Positions 1-7,448 of a stretch of DNA of 34,053 bases are shown here, one piece after another. The notes under the pieces were generated by a model that had not been told where the DNA came from, ran no database searches, and saw only the letters and a program-made list of their open reading frames with translations. The stretch is taken from assembly GCA_013286565.1 (NCBI GenBank), contig JABDFM010000033.1, forward strand, positions 1 through 34,053, written 5' to 3'. Position numbers and translations under genes: made by a program. Source of the DNA: Bacteroidota bacterium (lineage in GTDB: Bacteria; Bacteroidota; Bacteroidia; Sphingobacteriales; Sphingobacteriaceae). How positions within the stretch are numbered: the first letter of the stretch is position 1; the number at the start of each line of letters is the position of its first letter.

Positions 1-681
1 GTTCGATAATGGTTTGGGCAGCCCTTTGTCAGCATCAACCATGGCCGAATAATAATCGAGATAAACAATGTTGTTTTTAACTGCGTAATCTTTGATCATC
101 TTGTTAAGCTGGATTATTTTTTCAGTAGGTATGATGTATGGCCGCCATGGAATATAATTGGATGGCAAGGTGGATGATAGTACCACTTTAATGTGCGCTG
201 CTTTGGCTAACTGTGCCATGGAAACAATATTGCCAAATACATTCTCCAGTTTGGAGGGGCCGGTATTTTCGGCAATATCATTGATGCCTGCAAGGATAAC
301 CACAACAGAGGGCTTTAAATTGATCACATCTTCGCGAAAACGCACCAACATTTGCGGGCTGGTTTGCCCGCTGATGCCGCGGTCATAATACGGCTTGCCT
401 GCAAAAAACGCGGAATCTGCATTGATCCAGAAATCCGTGATGGAGTTACCTAAAAATACCACCCGTTTTTCGTTTAATTTAGGTGGCGGTACTTTGCTGT
501 TGGCATCGGCATAACGGTTTAGGCTAGCCCAATCTTTATAGAAAAGGTCTTCAACTTCCCGTTTTTGTCTTGCTTGTTGTGCGGCTTTATCATCGGGTGT
601 TGTGGTTACTGTGGTTTGCTGTGCAGTGGCAGCGAATATGGTCAGCGTGAATGCTATGGTAAATAACTCCTTCTTCATCAT
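1..681 (-). CDS. secreted SGNH/GDSL-family hydrolase, 3' end outside window
   Basis: Reading from 681 down to base 1 the frame stays open (227 codons) and runs off the window, so the C-terminus is missing. The N-terminus MMKKELFTIAFTLTIFAATA is a signal peptide, so the enzyme is exported. Block I is VFLGNSITDFW with the nucleophile Ser, the Gly block is GISGQTS, and block III is AGINDIAEN with the G-x-N-D motif; together these define an SGNH hydrolase (esterase/lipase/acetylesterase type). The catalytic Asp-x-x-His near the C-terminus lies outside the window. Start: two adjacent ATGs at 681 and 678. Substrate cannot be told; family members often deacetylate carbohydrates. Confidence 0.9.
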   Translation of the reverse strand, partial: MMKKELFTIAFTLTIFAATAQQTTVTTTPDDKAAQQARQKREVEDLFYKDWASLNRYADANSKVPPPKLNEKRVVFLGNSITDFWINADSAFFAGKPYYDRGISGQTSPQMLVRFREDVINLKPSVVVILAGINDIAENTGPSKLENVFGNIVSMAQLAKAAHIKVVLSSTLPSNYIPWRPYIIPTEKIIQLNKMIKDYAVKNNIVYLDYYSAMVDADKGLPKPLSN

Positions 682-898
682 TGATTTTAGTATATAGGAT
701 AGACCTGCAATAATAAACTTTTAACGCTTTATTATCAGTCTAAATCATTTTTTGCCTGATTTTTTTGTAAGTAACAAATTTGTGAACCAGTTAAACCTTT
801 TGCCCGGTGCATTGTCTGATGGTTGTGTTCCCGGGATACAGGAGGTGGGTTTAAGCTTAGGAGGGATGCCCCTATTTTATTATTAATTACTTGTTGTT

Positions 899-1387
899 AT
901 GGCATTACCCCACCAAAAACAATCACTTCGCTATTTAACTTTGCTATCAGCTTTACTGGTTTTAATGGCTGTCCTAACCCTGCAATCGTGCAGGCATCAA
1001 AAAAAAGTGTTCGCCAGCAACTGCAATATTGATAAAAACTTTAAGCAGATCGGGTTTAAACAGCTAATGGATAGCCTGGCTAATTATGATCAGCAATATG
1101 TGGAGGTTTCGGGTAAATATGAAGAGGACAAGGAGCAATCGGCTTTGGTTTGCGATAGTATGTTAATGGATCATTCCAATAAAAACGCGCTATGGGTTGA
1201 TTTTAGCCAGGATTGCCCGCTTTACCTATCCGGCACACACATCGGCCTGTTTGAATATAACGACGGCAAATTCACCCAGATCACTAACCGGTCTATCACT
1301 ATACGCGGGATGATCGTTTTGCACAATAAGGGCCATCTAAAGCAGTATAAAGGCGCTATTGAGCGGGTGAGCCTGATCAAACTATAA
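899..1387 (+). CDS. small lipoprotein of unknown function
   Basis: 162 residues. A hydrophobic stretch at residues 13-29 ends in LQSC with Cys31, a lipobox-like site, so a membrane-anchored lipoprotein is likely (Gln at -2 is not typical). The rest is a compact soluble domain of about 125 residues; the segment around QYVEVSGKYEED and the later TIRGMIVLHNKGH look like beta strands, and an OB-like fold is possible but not shown. Cys residues at mid-protein (VCDSM, QDCPL) might pair. The stop is 4 nt from the convergent stop of the hydrolase at 1392. Function not recognised. Confidence 0.7.
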   Translation: MALPHQKQSLRYLTLLSALLVLMAVLTLQSCRHQKKVFASNCNIDKNFKQIGFKQLMDSLANYDQQYVEVSGKYEEDKEQSALVCDSMLMDHSNKNALWVDFSQDCPLYLSGTHIGLFEYNDGKFTQITNRSITIRGMIVLHNKGHLKQYKGAIERVSLIKL

Positions 1388-1391
1388 CGAA

Positions 1392-2153
1392 TTATATCTC
1401 CAGCACCTGCCCGTCATAAGCTAATGTGATGTTTTTGGGTAATACCCGCAAGGTAGCTTCGTGCCTGCCCAGGCGGTGACTGATATGGGTAAAATAGGTT
1501 TTTTCGGCACCTATCTCTTTGGCAAAGGCAATGGCCTCTACGAAGGTAAAGTGCGAAATGTGTTTTTCTATCTGCAGGGCATTGATAACTAAAAACCTTG
1601 TGCCCTTTATCTTCTGCTTCTCATGCTCCGAAATGGTTTTGGCATCGGTTATATAGGTAAAATCGCCGATGCGGAAACCCAATACTGGGAGCTTGTAATG
1701 CATCACCTCAATAGGTATAAATTTAGTTTGACCGATGGAAAACGGGTGCAGATCAATGGTGTGCAATTGGATCTCGGGGATACCTGGATACTTCATTTCG
1801 GCAAAAATGTAGGCGTACTCTCTTTTTAGCGCTTCCTGTACCCTGGTGGTTGCATATACATCAATGGCTGTTTCCTGACGATAGTTAAACGCACGGATAT
1901 CATCGAGCCCGGCAATATGGTCCTTGTGCTCATGCGTAAATACGATGGCATCCAGGTGTTTTACTTTTGCACGCAGCATCTGGTAACGAAAATCGGGCCC
2001 GGAATCGATGACTATTACTTTCCCCTCATCTTCGATCATGATGGACGAACGAAGGCGTTTATCGCGCGGATCAGGCGAGGTACAAACCTCGCAGTTGCAG
2101 GCGATAACAGGTACACCCTGTGAAGTTCCGGTCCCTAAAAAAGTAATGGTCAC
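1392..2153 (-). CDS. metallo-beta-lactamase-fold hydrolase, PhnP-like
   Basis: 253 residues. N-terminus ITFLGTGTSQGVP is the first strand of the MBL fold; the metal motif HxHxDH is THEHKDH (His74, His76, Asp78, His79). Cys19, Cys21 and Cys24 (ACNCEVC) match the structural-zinc cluster known in E. coli PhnP (phosphoribosyl cyclic phosphate phosphodiesterase), with a late His in THISHRLGRHEA as possible fourth ligand. No phn genes are nearby, so a phosphodiesterase on some cyclic phosphate is likely but the substrate is open. The start is GTG and its bases overlap the TGA stop of the upstream small gene (GTGA), so translation is probably coupled. Confidence 0.88.
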   Translation of the reverse strand: MTITFLGTGTSQGVPVIACNCEVCTSPDPRDKRLRSSIMIEDEGKVIVIDSGPDFRYQMLRAKVKHLDAIVFTHEHKDHIAGLDDIRAFNYRQETAIDVYATTRVQEALKREYAYIFAEMKYPGIPEIQLHTIDLHPFSIGQTKFIPIEVMHYKLPVLGFRIGDFTYITDAKTISEHEKQKIKGTRFLVINALQIEKHISHFTFVEAIAFAKEIGAEKTYFTHISHRLGRHEATLRVLPKNITLAYDGQVLEI

Positions 2154-2422
2154 AGCTGTAGCTTGGTTTGTTTTAATTGTTGTAAAAATATCACCTGTTT
2201 TTCGTCGAGCAGGTTATAGTCGATCTCCAATTCGCGTATTAGCGCGGCAATGGCGTGTATTTTGCTTTCGAGGTTTGAAAATTTGTTCACCACCACCATT
2301 TGACTTTCGAGCAACATGCAGGCGCCGGTTTTGAAATTCCCTTTCTCATACCGTACCCTGTAACCGGCTGACCGGAGCAGCATTTCCAGTTTTTCAAGCG
2401 TATGTGCGGTAGGCGTTAGCAT
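2150..2422 (-). CDS. conserved-looking small protein upstream of the MBL hydrolase
   Basis: 90 residues from the ATG at 2422 (LTPTAHTLEKLEMLLRSAGY...). A TTG at 2431 would add three residues but lies inside the promoter motif at 2429-2436, so 2422 is chosen. The protein is soluble, with an N-terminal helix, a short basic strand region and a C-terminal helical segment ending in LQQLKQTKLQL. The stop overlaps the GTG start of the hydrolase gene by 4 nt, so the two form one transcription unit and may act together. Family not recognised. Confidence 0.75.
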   Translation of the reverse strand: MLTPTAHTLEKLEMLLRSAGYRVRYEKGNFKTGACMLLESQMVVVNKFSNLESKIHAIAALIRELEIDYNLLDEKQVIFLQQLKQTKLQL

Positions 2423-2428
2423 TAGGAT

Positions 2429-2436
2429 CAAAAATA
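2429..2436 (-). promoter_or_regulatory. -7 element TATTTTTG for the 2422/2153 operon
   Basis: On the minus strand TATTTTTG matches the Bacteroidota TAnnTTTG motif exactly. Only 6 nt separate its G from the ATG at 2422, so the transcript would begin within a few bases of the start codon. Confidence 0.55.
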
Positions 2437-2497
2437 TTGATTTACGAATTTAGATTTACGATTTACGATCTTTTTATTTTGGATAATATACCAACCC

Positions 2498-2589
2498 GTC
2501 ATGCCGAACTTGTTTCGGCATCCCATAAAACAGGTAGCCGACATGTTGCTCACTTAGCACGTGAGGTGCCGAAACAAGTTCGGCATGAC
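2498..2589. repeat. palindromic interspersed repeat, 23-bp perfect inverted arms
   Basis: Arms at 2498-2520 and 2567-2589 are perfect reverse complements (GTCATGCCGAACTTG... against ...CAAGTTCGGCATGAC) with a 46-nt centre that contains a further small palindrome (TTAGCACGTGAGG area). It sits between the small gene start at 2422 and the end of the DUF3472-type gene at 2602. REP-like elements of this form are common in intergenic DNA of this group; it could also act as a terminator for the gene ending at 2602. Confidence 0.8.
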
Positions 2590-2601
2590 AATTGGCTTTT
2601 T

Positions 2602-3963
2602 TCACGGCAATTTACTCAGGTCGACATTCGGTTGTTTACCATTTGGCTGACGCTCAAAAAGCGTATTGCGTGGTGTATAATGGTTAAAAAAGCCGCAATT
2701 TTTCAGGTAAAAAGCATTGTCATCCAATCCACCCGAATAATCCATCCGGTAACCTTTTGCGCCGGTATTATCTGCTGTAAAACGTGCTTTATTCAATTCT
2801 ATCCACTTGCCATTGGCATCACATATCCATTGGTTGTTGAATGATACTTTACGGGTTACCATGCCTTGCTCGGGTTCAAAATTTTCCAGGAAGGAATGTA
2901 AATGCTTTAAATAGGTATTGGTGCCTGGGCGACTAAAACTCGCGATTAACTGCCATTTGCCCAACTCCGGGGCGTAAAAATAAGCCGTGTATTCCGTGCG
3001 GTTTTGTGCGGTGGGTTTGGCGTGCATCAGGAATTTGTAGGTAGAGTCGGCCTTCCAATTATAGTTTAAATAGCTTTGCCCGCCCGAGCCTTCGTTGCCA
3101 AATTCACCCGTGTGCACATTTTCGCCTTTTTTTAACATCAGTATTTTCTGATCTTCCGGTATCGCCTTAGGATCATCTGTTTTGAAAGGGCTCCAAACAG
3201 AAAATAAGATATGCCTTTCGGTAGGGGAGTTTACCTGCATGCCAAAATAACCCTCGCCAAAACCATCAGCCATAAAATAGGAGCCTAAAACATCGTTATC
3301 TTTTGGTACGGTAACTTCGTTATAGAACCATTCGGCATCTACATTATTGGAAACAGTATAACCCAGGTGCACCGATGGCCCCCGTCGTCCCCAATAAAAA
3401 AACTCACCCTCGTTATTTTTTACATAGGTGGTTTTGCTATCGATGGCTGTCCCCCCTAATTTTATGCTGCTGATATTGGCAAAAACGCTGCTTCCTTTTG
3501 AAATGCCTTTTATGGTAAAAGCCACATAACCGGTATCCGTTGCCTTCCATTCGCCCACATATTGATCATGTGATGAGCTGCCCGTCGCAGTAATTTCTTT
3601 TGTAACGTTTAACGCCATTACTGTTATGTTACTGCTGCCGCGGGGTACGGCAAGGTTAAGGTATAATTTGAATTTACCGGTATCGCCCAAGCGCACATAG
3701 GCAATAAAACTTGCCTTTTTATCGCTCCAGTTTGCAATGCCATTATTGCTGATATTGCCGCCAAGCGTGTCTTTATCTGCCCTCCAGCCATTGCCGCCAA
3801 TAGGGACAGTGATCAGGCTATCTGCTATTCCTTTTGGTAGCTGATGAGCTTTAGAACCAGGTATAAAAGCCGCAAGCGTGCCTACGAAAAATATAGCGGT
3901 AAGTAATGCAATAGGTTTTGTTTTTAAAGTTGACATCACAAGCTTGTTATTTATAATATTCAT
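2602..3963 (-). CDS. secreted DUF3472/DUF5077-type protein
   Basis: 453 residues from ATG 3963; an alternative ATG at 3936 gives MSTLKTKPIALLTAIFFVG, a better signal peptide start, and is equally likely. After the signal the first ~110 residues (LPKGIADSLITVPIGGNGWRADK...) look like the carbohydrate-binding-like DUF5077 domain; the rest (residues ~175-430, GRRGPSVHLGYTV, WFYNEVTVP, GYFGMQV, ILFSVWSPF) matches my memory of DUF3472. Such proteins are exported by Bacteroidota and often lie in polysaccharide loci; their activity is unknown. It follows, and overlaps by 17 nt, a sugar-kinase-like gene, so both probably serve sugar uptake or use. Confidence 0.8.
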   Translation of the reverse strand: MNIINNKLVMSTLKTKPIALLTAIFFVGTLAAFIPGSKAHQLPKGIADSLITVPIGGNGWRADKDTLGGNISNNGIANWSDKKASFIAYVRLGDTGKFKLYLNLAVPRGSSNITVMALNVTKEITATGSSSHDQYVGEWKATDTGYVAFTIKGISKGSSVFANISSIKLGGTAIDSKTTYVKNNEGEFFYWGRRGPSVHLGYTVSNNVDAEWFYNEVTVPKDNDVLGSYFMADGFGEGYFGMQVNSPTERHILFSVWSPFKTDDPKAIPEDQKILMLKKGENVHTGEFGNEGSGGQSYLNYNWKADSTYKFLMHAKPTAQNRTEYTAYFYAPELGKWQLIASFSRPGTNTYLKHLHSFLENFEPEQGMVTRKVSFNNQWICDANGKWIELNKARFTADNTGAKGYRMDYSGGLDDNAFYLKNCGFFNHYTPRNTLFERQPNGKQPNVDLSKLP

Positions 3964-5071
3964 GGGTTTTTAGAATGATATGCTGCAATGTTTCCTGGTT
4001 TTTTTCTAATTGTTTTACCAAAGCCAATTGCGCCCTGGTGCGCTGCAGGTTATGATGGGGCGAATTAACTTTATAGTACTTGTCGCCATCCAGGTAATCA
4101 GTTAAAAAACGCACCACCTGCATGTAAGGTATAAGCAGCACACCCTTTATTAGTGAATTTGTTTCGGCATCGGTTAAAAAAGTGTTGGCCTCCTGTAAAT
4201 AGCCTTTGGTATAAGCCTCAAACAAGGGGATATTCAGGCCAACCAGGTTAGGGTTAGCTTCATCCTCGGCGGCTGTGTTGATAATGGTTCGTATCGAGTC
4301 TCCAAAATCATAAGCCACATAGCCCGGCATCACGGTATCCAGGTCTATCACACATTGTGCCTTATCCTCCTTGTCAAGCAATACATTATTAAATTTGGTA
4401 TCGTTGTGTACTATCCGCTGTGGTAATATGCCCGCTTTGCCCAATAGCAATATTTCGCTCATTTGATCGGCCTGCAGCCTGATGAATTCTATTTCGGGCA
4501 ATACCATCTTTACCCTACCTGCAACGTCCTTATCAATTGCCTGGTTAAGCTGATCTAAGCGGGACTCTATATTGTGGAAATCGGGTATGGTGTCTTTTAT
4601 AAGATTGGTATCCAGATCGGCAAGTAAAGCCTGGAAATGCCCAAATGCTTTACCGCCCTCAAAAGCCTGTTGTTCGGTTTCGACGTTATCATAACTTTTA
4701 GTGCCTTTGAGAAAATGAAAAACACGCCAGTAGTTACCATCGCTGTCCTTAAAATAGGGTTGGTTCGTTTTGGTTTCAACAAGGGTCAATACTTCTTTTT
4801 CCGTATCTGCACCGGGTATCAAGGGCACCTTCTGCTTTAAATGCGTGGTCACATGCAACAGGTTACTCATCAGAGCCGGCACATCCCTGAATACGTAATG
4901 ATTGATCCGCTGTAGCAGGTAATCGGTACCACCCGGGTCGGCATTAACAATATGGTAAGTGTCATTGATATGGCCCGAACCAAAAGGTTTAACCGAAGCT
5001 ATTTTCGCATCAATTTTAAACGCTGAAATCAGGTTGATAATATGCTTGTCTGTAGTGATATGGTTACTCAT
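3947..5071 (-). CDS. APH-fold sugar kinase, N-acetylhexosamine kinase (NahK)-like
   Basis: 374 residues. The catalytic loop is IVHNDTKFNNVLLD (His222-Asn223-Asp224), the APH/choline-kinase Brenner motif in the HNDTK form seen in NahK-type anomeric N-acetylhexosamine kinases; the metal-binding motif is VIDLDTVMPG (Asp243/Asp245) followed by YDFGDSIR. The N-lobe has FGSGHINDTYHI as nucleotide loop. Many relatives are labelled mucin desulfatase in databases, a misnomer. Cytoplasmic. The 3' end overlaps the secreted DUF3472-type gene, so the pair is likely one operon dealing with amino-sugar or glycan breakdown. Exact sugar is not determinable here. Confidence 0.82.
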   Translation of the reverse strand: MSNHITTDKHIINLISAFKIDAKIASVKPFGSGHINDTYHIVNADPGGTDYLLQRINHYVFRDVPALMSNLLHVTTHLKQKVPLIPGADTEKEVLTLVETKTNQPYFKDSDGNYWRVFHFLKGTKSYDNVETEQQAFEGGKAFGHFQALLADLDTNLIKDTIPDFHNIESRLDQLNQAIDKDVAGRVKMVLPEIEFIRLQADQMSEILLLGKAGILPQRIVHNDTKFNNVLLDKEDKAQCVIDLDTVMPGYVAYDFGDSIRTIINTAAEDEANPNLVGLNIPLFEAYTKGYLQEANTFLTDAETNSLIKGVLLIPYMQVVRFLTDYLDGDKYYKVNSPHHNLQRTRAQLALVKQLEKNQETLQHIILKTHEYYK

Positions 5072-5280
5072 TAAGAAACCAAATATCCATAAACAGGTGG
5101 ATAATAAAAATTTTGAAACCGATTAATGCAAATAAGATTTGTTAACCTTAATGACCTATAAAAACGAGAGTAAGTGTTTAATTATTGTAATTTTTTGTTA
5201 ACAAATGTTTATTTATTGACATTTTTCTACGTAAAATCAACAAATTTTATGAAAGTGTTAGATAATCCATTAAAAATGAT

Positions 5281-5310
5281 TTGGATTGTTCAAATTTTTA
5301 CGTACTTTTA
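5281..5310 (+). promoter_or_regulatory. candidate promoter for the small ORF at 5329
   Basis: TTG at 5281-5283, then 19 nt, then TACTTTTA at 5303-5310, one base off the TAnnTTTG -7 motif, with the classic -33/-7 spacing. The rest of the 5072-5328 spacer is AT-rich and shows nothing else I can name apart from a 27-codon ORF judged to be chance. Confidence 0.4.
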
Positions 5311-5328
5311 TACTAAATTATTGAAAAT

Positions 5329-5472
5329 ATGAAAAAATTATTGGATTTAGACGTTTTTAAAGACGTATTTACAAATATCTGCAACTTTTTCACCGGGACA
5401 AACAAAAAATCTGCTCAGTTTAATTATGTTAGGGTGCCTGTTTCTGATCGTAGAGATCGTTTGAAACGTTAA
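5329..5472 (+). CDS. 47-residue hypothetical small protein
   Basis: An ATG at 5329 opens 47 codons: MKKLLDLDVFKDVFTNICNF and on to a basic tail VPVSDRRDRLKR. The first half could form an amphipathic helix (L-D-L-D-V-F-K-D-V-F) and the last seven residues carry four Arg/Lys. A plausible promoter lies 19 nt upstream. No neighbour shares its strand. It could be a regulatory or membrane-surface peptide, or a chance ORF; I do not recognise it. Confidence 0.4.
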   Translation: MKKLLDLDVFKDVFTNICNFFTGTNKKSAQFNYVRVPVSDRRDRLKR

Positions 5473-5517
5473 AGGTGCTTTTTAAATCTTCCTGTGCTTA
5501 AAATAATTGGTAAAATC

Positions 5518-5706
5518 TTATAGTTTTTCCAATATAAAAGTAATGTTGGTCCAGTTTGGGGCCGATGTTACATTATGGATGGCTTCTTTTACCACCCAGC
5601 CTTCATCCAGGTACTTGTTCACGTCTTTTATTTCATAAGCCGAATGGCGGTTGGTTACTGTTTGCTCGTAAACATTAATATTTACAGTGATCACTTTTTG
5701 TGCCAT
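5518..5706 (-). CDS. 62-residue conserved-looking hypothetical protein
   Basis: Starts at ATG 5706 (MAQKVITVNINVYEQTVTNR...). An upstream TTG at 5727 lies inside the TACATTTG promoter motif and is rejected. The sequence alternates strand-like (KVITVNINVYE, WTNITFILEKL) and helix-like parts (YEIKDVNKYLDEGWVVKEAI), with the phrase LDEGWVVKEAI typical of small alpha/beta proteins of the DUF4177 kind. It ends 11 nt before... the glycosyltransferase stop at 5739 lies just upstream on the same strand, so the promoter of this gene sits within the end of that gene. Function unknown. Confidence 0.65.
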   Translation of the reverse strand: MAQKVITVNINVYEQTVTNRHSAYEIKDVNKYLDEGWVVKEAIHNVTSAPNWTNITFILEKL

Positions 5707-5724
5707 TTGATTGCGATTTAAAAT

Positions 5725-5732
5725 CAAATGTA
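5725..5732 (-). promoter_or_regulatory. -7 element TACATTTG for the gene at 5706
   Basis: Exact TAnnTTTG match on the minus strand, 18 nt before ATG 5706; a TTTG at 5759-5756 lies 23 nt further upstream as a possible -33 element. Decides the start of the gene at 5706. Confidence 0.55.
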
Positions 5733-5738
5733 CAAAAA

Positions 5739-6761
5739 CTAAACCTTCGCTGTCTCAAATAAAGAAGGGGCGGGGTGATAATGCTTATTGATAACGAATT
5801 CTAAAATTTCCTGCGTATTGTCTGGGTAATCTACCTCAACCACTTTTCCTTTTTCTATCCAGTTCAGTATGATTTCATCATGTTTGGGTTTGAGGCTTTT
5901 GATCACCGGTACGCCCATCGTTTTTAGTGCCGCGGCATTCAGATGCTGCTCGTACTGGCTTTTCATTGGTATTACCAGCAGCTTTTTTCGCATAAATAAG
6001 GCTTCGGCGGGTGTTTCAAAGCCAGCGCCACAGAGCACCCCGGCCGATTGCGCCATGCTTTTTATAAATTTCTCATTATCTATCGGCTGAATGTATACAT
6101 TCTTATATTTCAGCACCTTTTTGTTGTGTTTTGAAAAAACATCCCATTCCACATCCTTAAACTCTGATAATCTTTTGATGAGCCTTTTATCATCGTAAGC
6201 CGGAAGGTAAACCGTATAATGCCCTTTGAAACCTATCTTTTGCTCCCGTACCTGTTTGCGGATCACCGGGGTAAATATATTGTCGTCAAAGCTTTTGAAA
6301 TGAAAGCCGTATTGAACGGTAACCGGGGCGTAGTTTTTTAGAATGAGTTTTCCCACCATGTCCGAGTCCTCAGGTTTGGGCGAATGTCCTGACAATACAG
6401 CGGCCTGGTGACTTAACCCAATGCATGGTTTGTTTTTTAAATAGCAGGCCCAGGAGGATACCGGCTCAAAATCATTGATCACCAGGTCGTATTCTTCCAC
6501 CGGTACCTTATTGATCTCCTTCAAAAAATTGCGGAACCTTGATTTGTAAAAGGATTTCCACAGATCAACGCCACCTGATTTTCCGAATATAAAGCCAAAG
6601 CCATTAAATGTATATTTTACCGGGAAGGGTAGAGTAAGGTCGCCTTGTGTGCCGCTAACCAACACATCAACTTCGCCCATTTTCTGCAGCAGGGGGACGA
6701 TATCCATCGATCGGCTCAAGTGACCGTTTCCTGTTCCCTGTATGGCGTAAAGTATCTTCAT
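5739..6761 (-). CDS. MurG-like (GT28-type) glycosyltransferase
   Basis: 340 residues from ATG 6761. The N-terminus MKILYAIQGTGNGHLSRS is the acceptor-side glycine loop with the GHxxRs motif of GT-B MurG-type enzymes. The C-terminal donor site reads VLCGAGFETPAEALFMRKKL followed by LVIPMKSQYEQHLNAAAL, the G-x-x-T-x-x-E-A...P...Q-x-x-N-A pattern for nucleotide-sugar binding. It resembles the MJ1255-type glycosyltransferases of unknown acceptor; in this phylum such genes are often monocistronic and linked to glycolipid or envelope synthesis (inference). The TTG at 6788 that would extend it is part of the promoter. Confidence 0.85.
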   Translation of the reverse strand: MKILYAIQGTGNGHLSRSMDIVPLLQKMGEVDVLVSGTQGDLTLPFPVKYTFNGFGFIFGKSGGVDLWKSFYKSRFRNFLKEINKVPVEEYDLVINDFEPVSSWACYLKNKPCIGLSHQAAVLSGHSPKPEDSDMVGKLILKNYAPVTVQYGFHFKSFDDNIFTPVIRKQVREQKIGFKGHYTVYLPAYDDKRLIKRLSEFKDVEWDVFSKHNKKVLKYKNVYIQPIDNEKFIKSMAQSAGVLCGAGFETPAEALFMRKKLLVIPMKSQYEQHLNAAALKTMGVPVIKSLKPKHDEIILNWIEKGKVVEVDYPDNTQEILEFVINKHYHPAPSLFETAKV

Positions 6762-6785
6762 GCAGTTTATTCCTGAATGGTTTGT

Positions 6786-6814
6786 CAAAGGTAGTTAGGC
6801 AGCCATTAAGCAAA
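6786..6814 (-). promoter_or_regulatory. complete promoter for the glycosyltransferase (TTTG-N17-TACCTTTG)
   Basis: Minus strand: TTTG at 6814-6811, 17 nt, TACCTTTG at 6793-6786, then a 24-nt leader to ATG 6761. This is the clearest two-element promoter in the window. Confidence 0.65.
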
Positions 6815-6900
6815 CGTTAAGTTTTTGTTATGGATTTTATGTTGACTAAATATTTTATCAACATAAAGGAAACATGGTGGATAAAGTTTGAGCTGGAAAC

Positions 6901-6936
6901 ATCACCTGCCACAAGGCAGAGCCTTGCGGTAGTGAT
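6901..6936. repeat. strong imperfect hairpin
   Basis: ATCAC-TGCC-CAAGGC (6901-6917) pairs with GCCTTG-GGTA-GTGAT (6921-6936) around an AGA loop, with one bulge and one mismatch. A second short inverted repeat follows at about 6945-6965 (GGGA CGCGCA TCCC). No T-run, so a repeat element is more likely than a terminator. Confidence 0.6.
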
Positions 6937-7106
6937 AATCAGTTAGGGACGCGCATCCCTTAAAATGTCAAAGAACGTTTTAATTAGTTATCGCAACTAA
7001 CCAGTTTAAAGCAATTCCGGATTACACAGGAGCGCTTAGAATATATATGATGGAATGCCTGTGCCATAAATTTCCAAGGCATGAAAGTGTTGTTGGATAG
7101 CGTTTA

Positions 7107-7249
7107 GACTCACCCGGTCATCGCTCCGCTCGACCACCCTCTCTACGGCGAGCCGTAAAGAGGATTTTTAATTAATTTTTACACTTTCTTCACCCTCTTT
7201 CCGCGCAGCAAAGAGAAGGTCGACAAGCGAAGAGTAGTCGGGGTGAGTT
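7107..7249. repeat. REP-like element with inverted ends
   Basis: Left end ACTCACCCGGTCATCGCT... and right end ...AGTAGTCGGGGTGAGT are imperfect inverted copies; inner parts TCGACCACCCTCTCT and AGAGAAGGTCGA also pair, around an AT-rich centre. Gene-free spacer 6794-7448 otherwise holds only the hairpins listed next to it and no ORF that I trust. Confidence 0.65.
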
Positions 7250-7285
7250 AACCTGTATATACAAATTTACAAAGACAATTTGAAG

Positions 7286-7315
7286 AATGTACTGACACTG
7301 TTTTGTCAGTACATT
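7286..7315. promoter_or_regulatory. perfect 12-bp inverted repeat AATGTACTGACA, 6-nt loop
   Basis: AATGTACTGACA (7286-7297) and TGTCAGTACATT (7304-7315) are exact reverse complements around CTGTTT. No T-tract follows on either strand. It could be an operator of a dimeric regulator or a processing hairpin; no gene starts nearby, and the aguA stop lies 134 nt away. Confidence 0.5.
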
Positions 7316-7448
7316 GATAGTGAAATTTCTTAACTATGGCCGTTCCAAAGTGATCCCATATTCAAAAATGTGAAACACCATTTGATGGAGTTATTCGGAC
7401 TGAAAAGGGGATACCAATAGGTATCTATCTGGATGATCTATCAGTGTT

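Noticed and set aside
5249..5332. 27-codon ORF MKVLDNPLKMIWIVQIFTYF... overlapping the ATG at 5329
   Set aside because: It spans the best promoter of the 47-codon ORF and is short and AT-driven; likely chance.
7326..7440. Possible gene remnant downstream of the 7286 palindrome (frame with GIPIGIYLDDLSVFYT)
   Set aside because: Interrupted by a stop after five codons, with no recognisable homologue; not enough to call a pseudogene.
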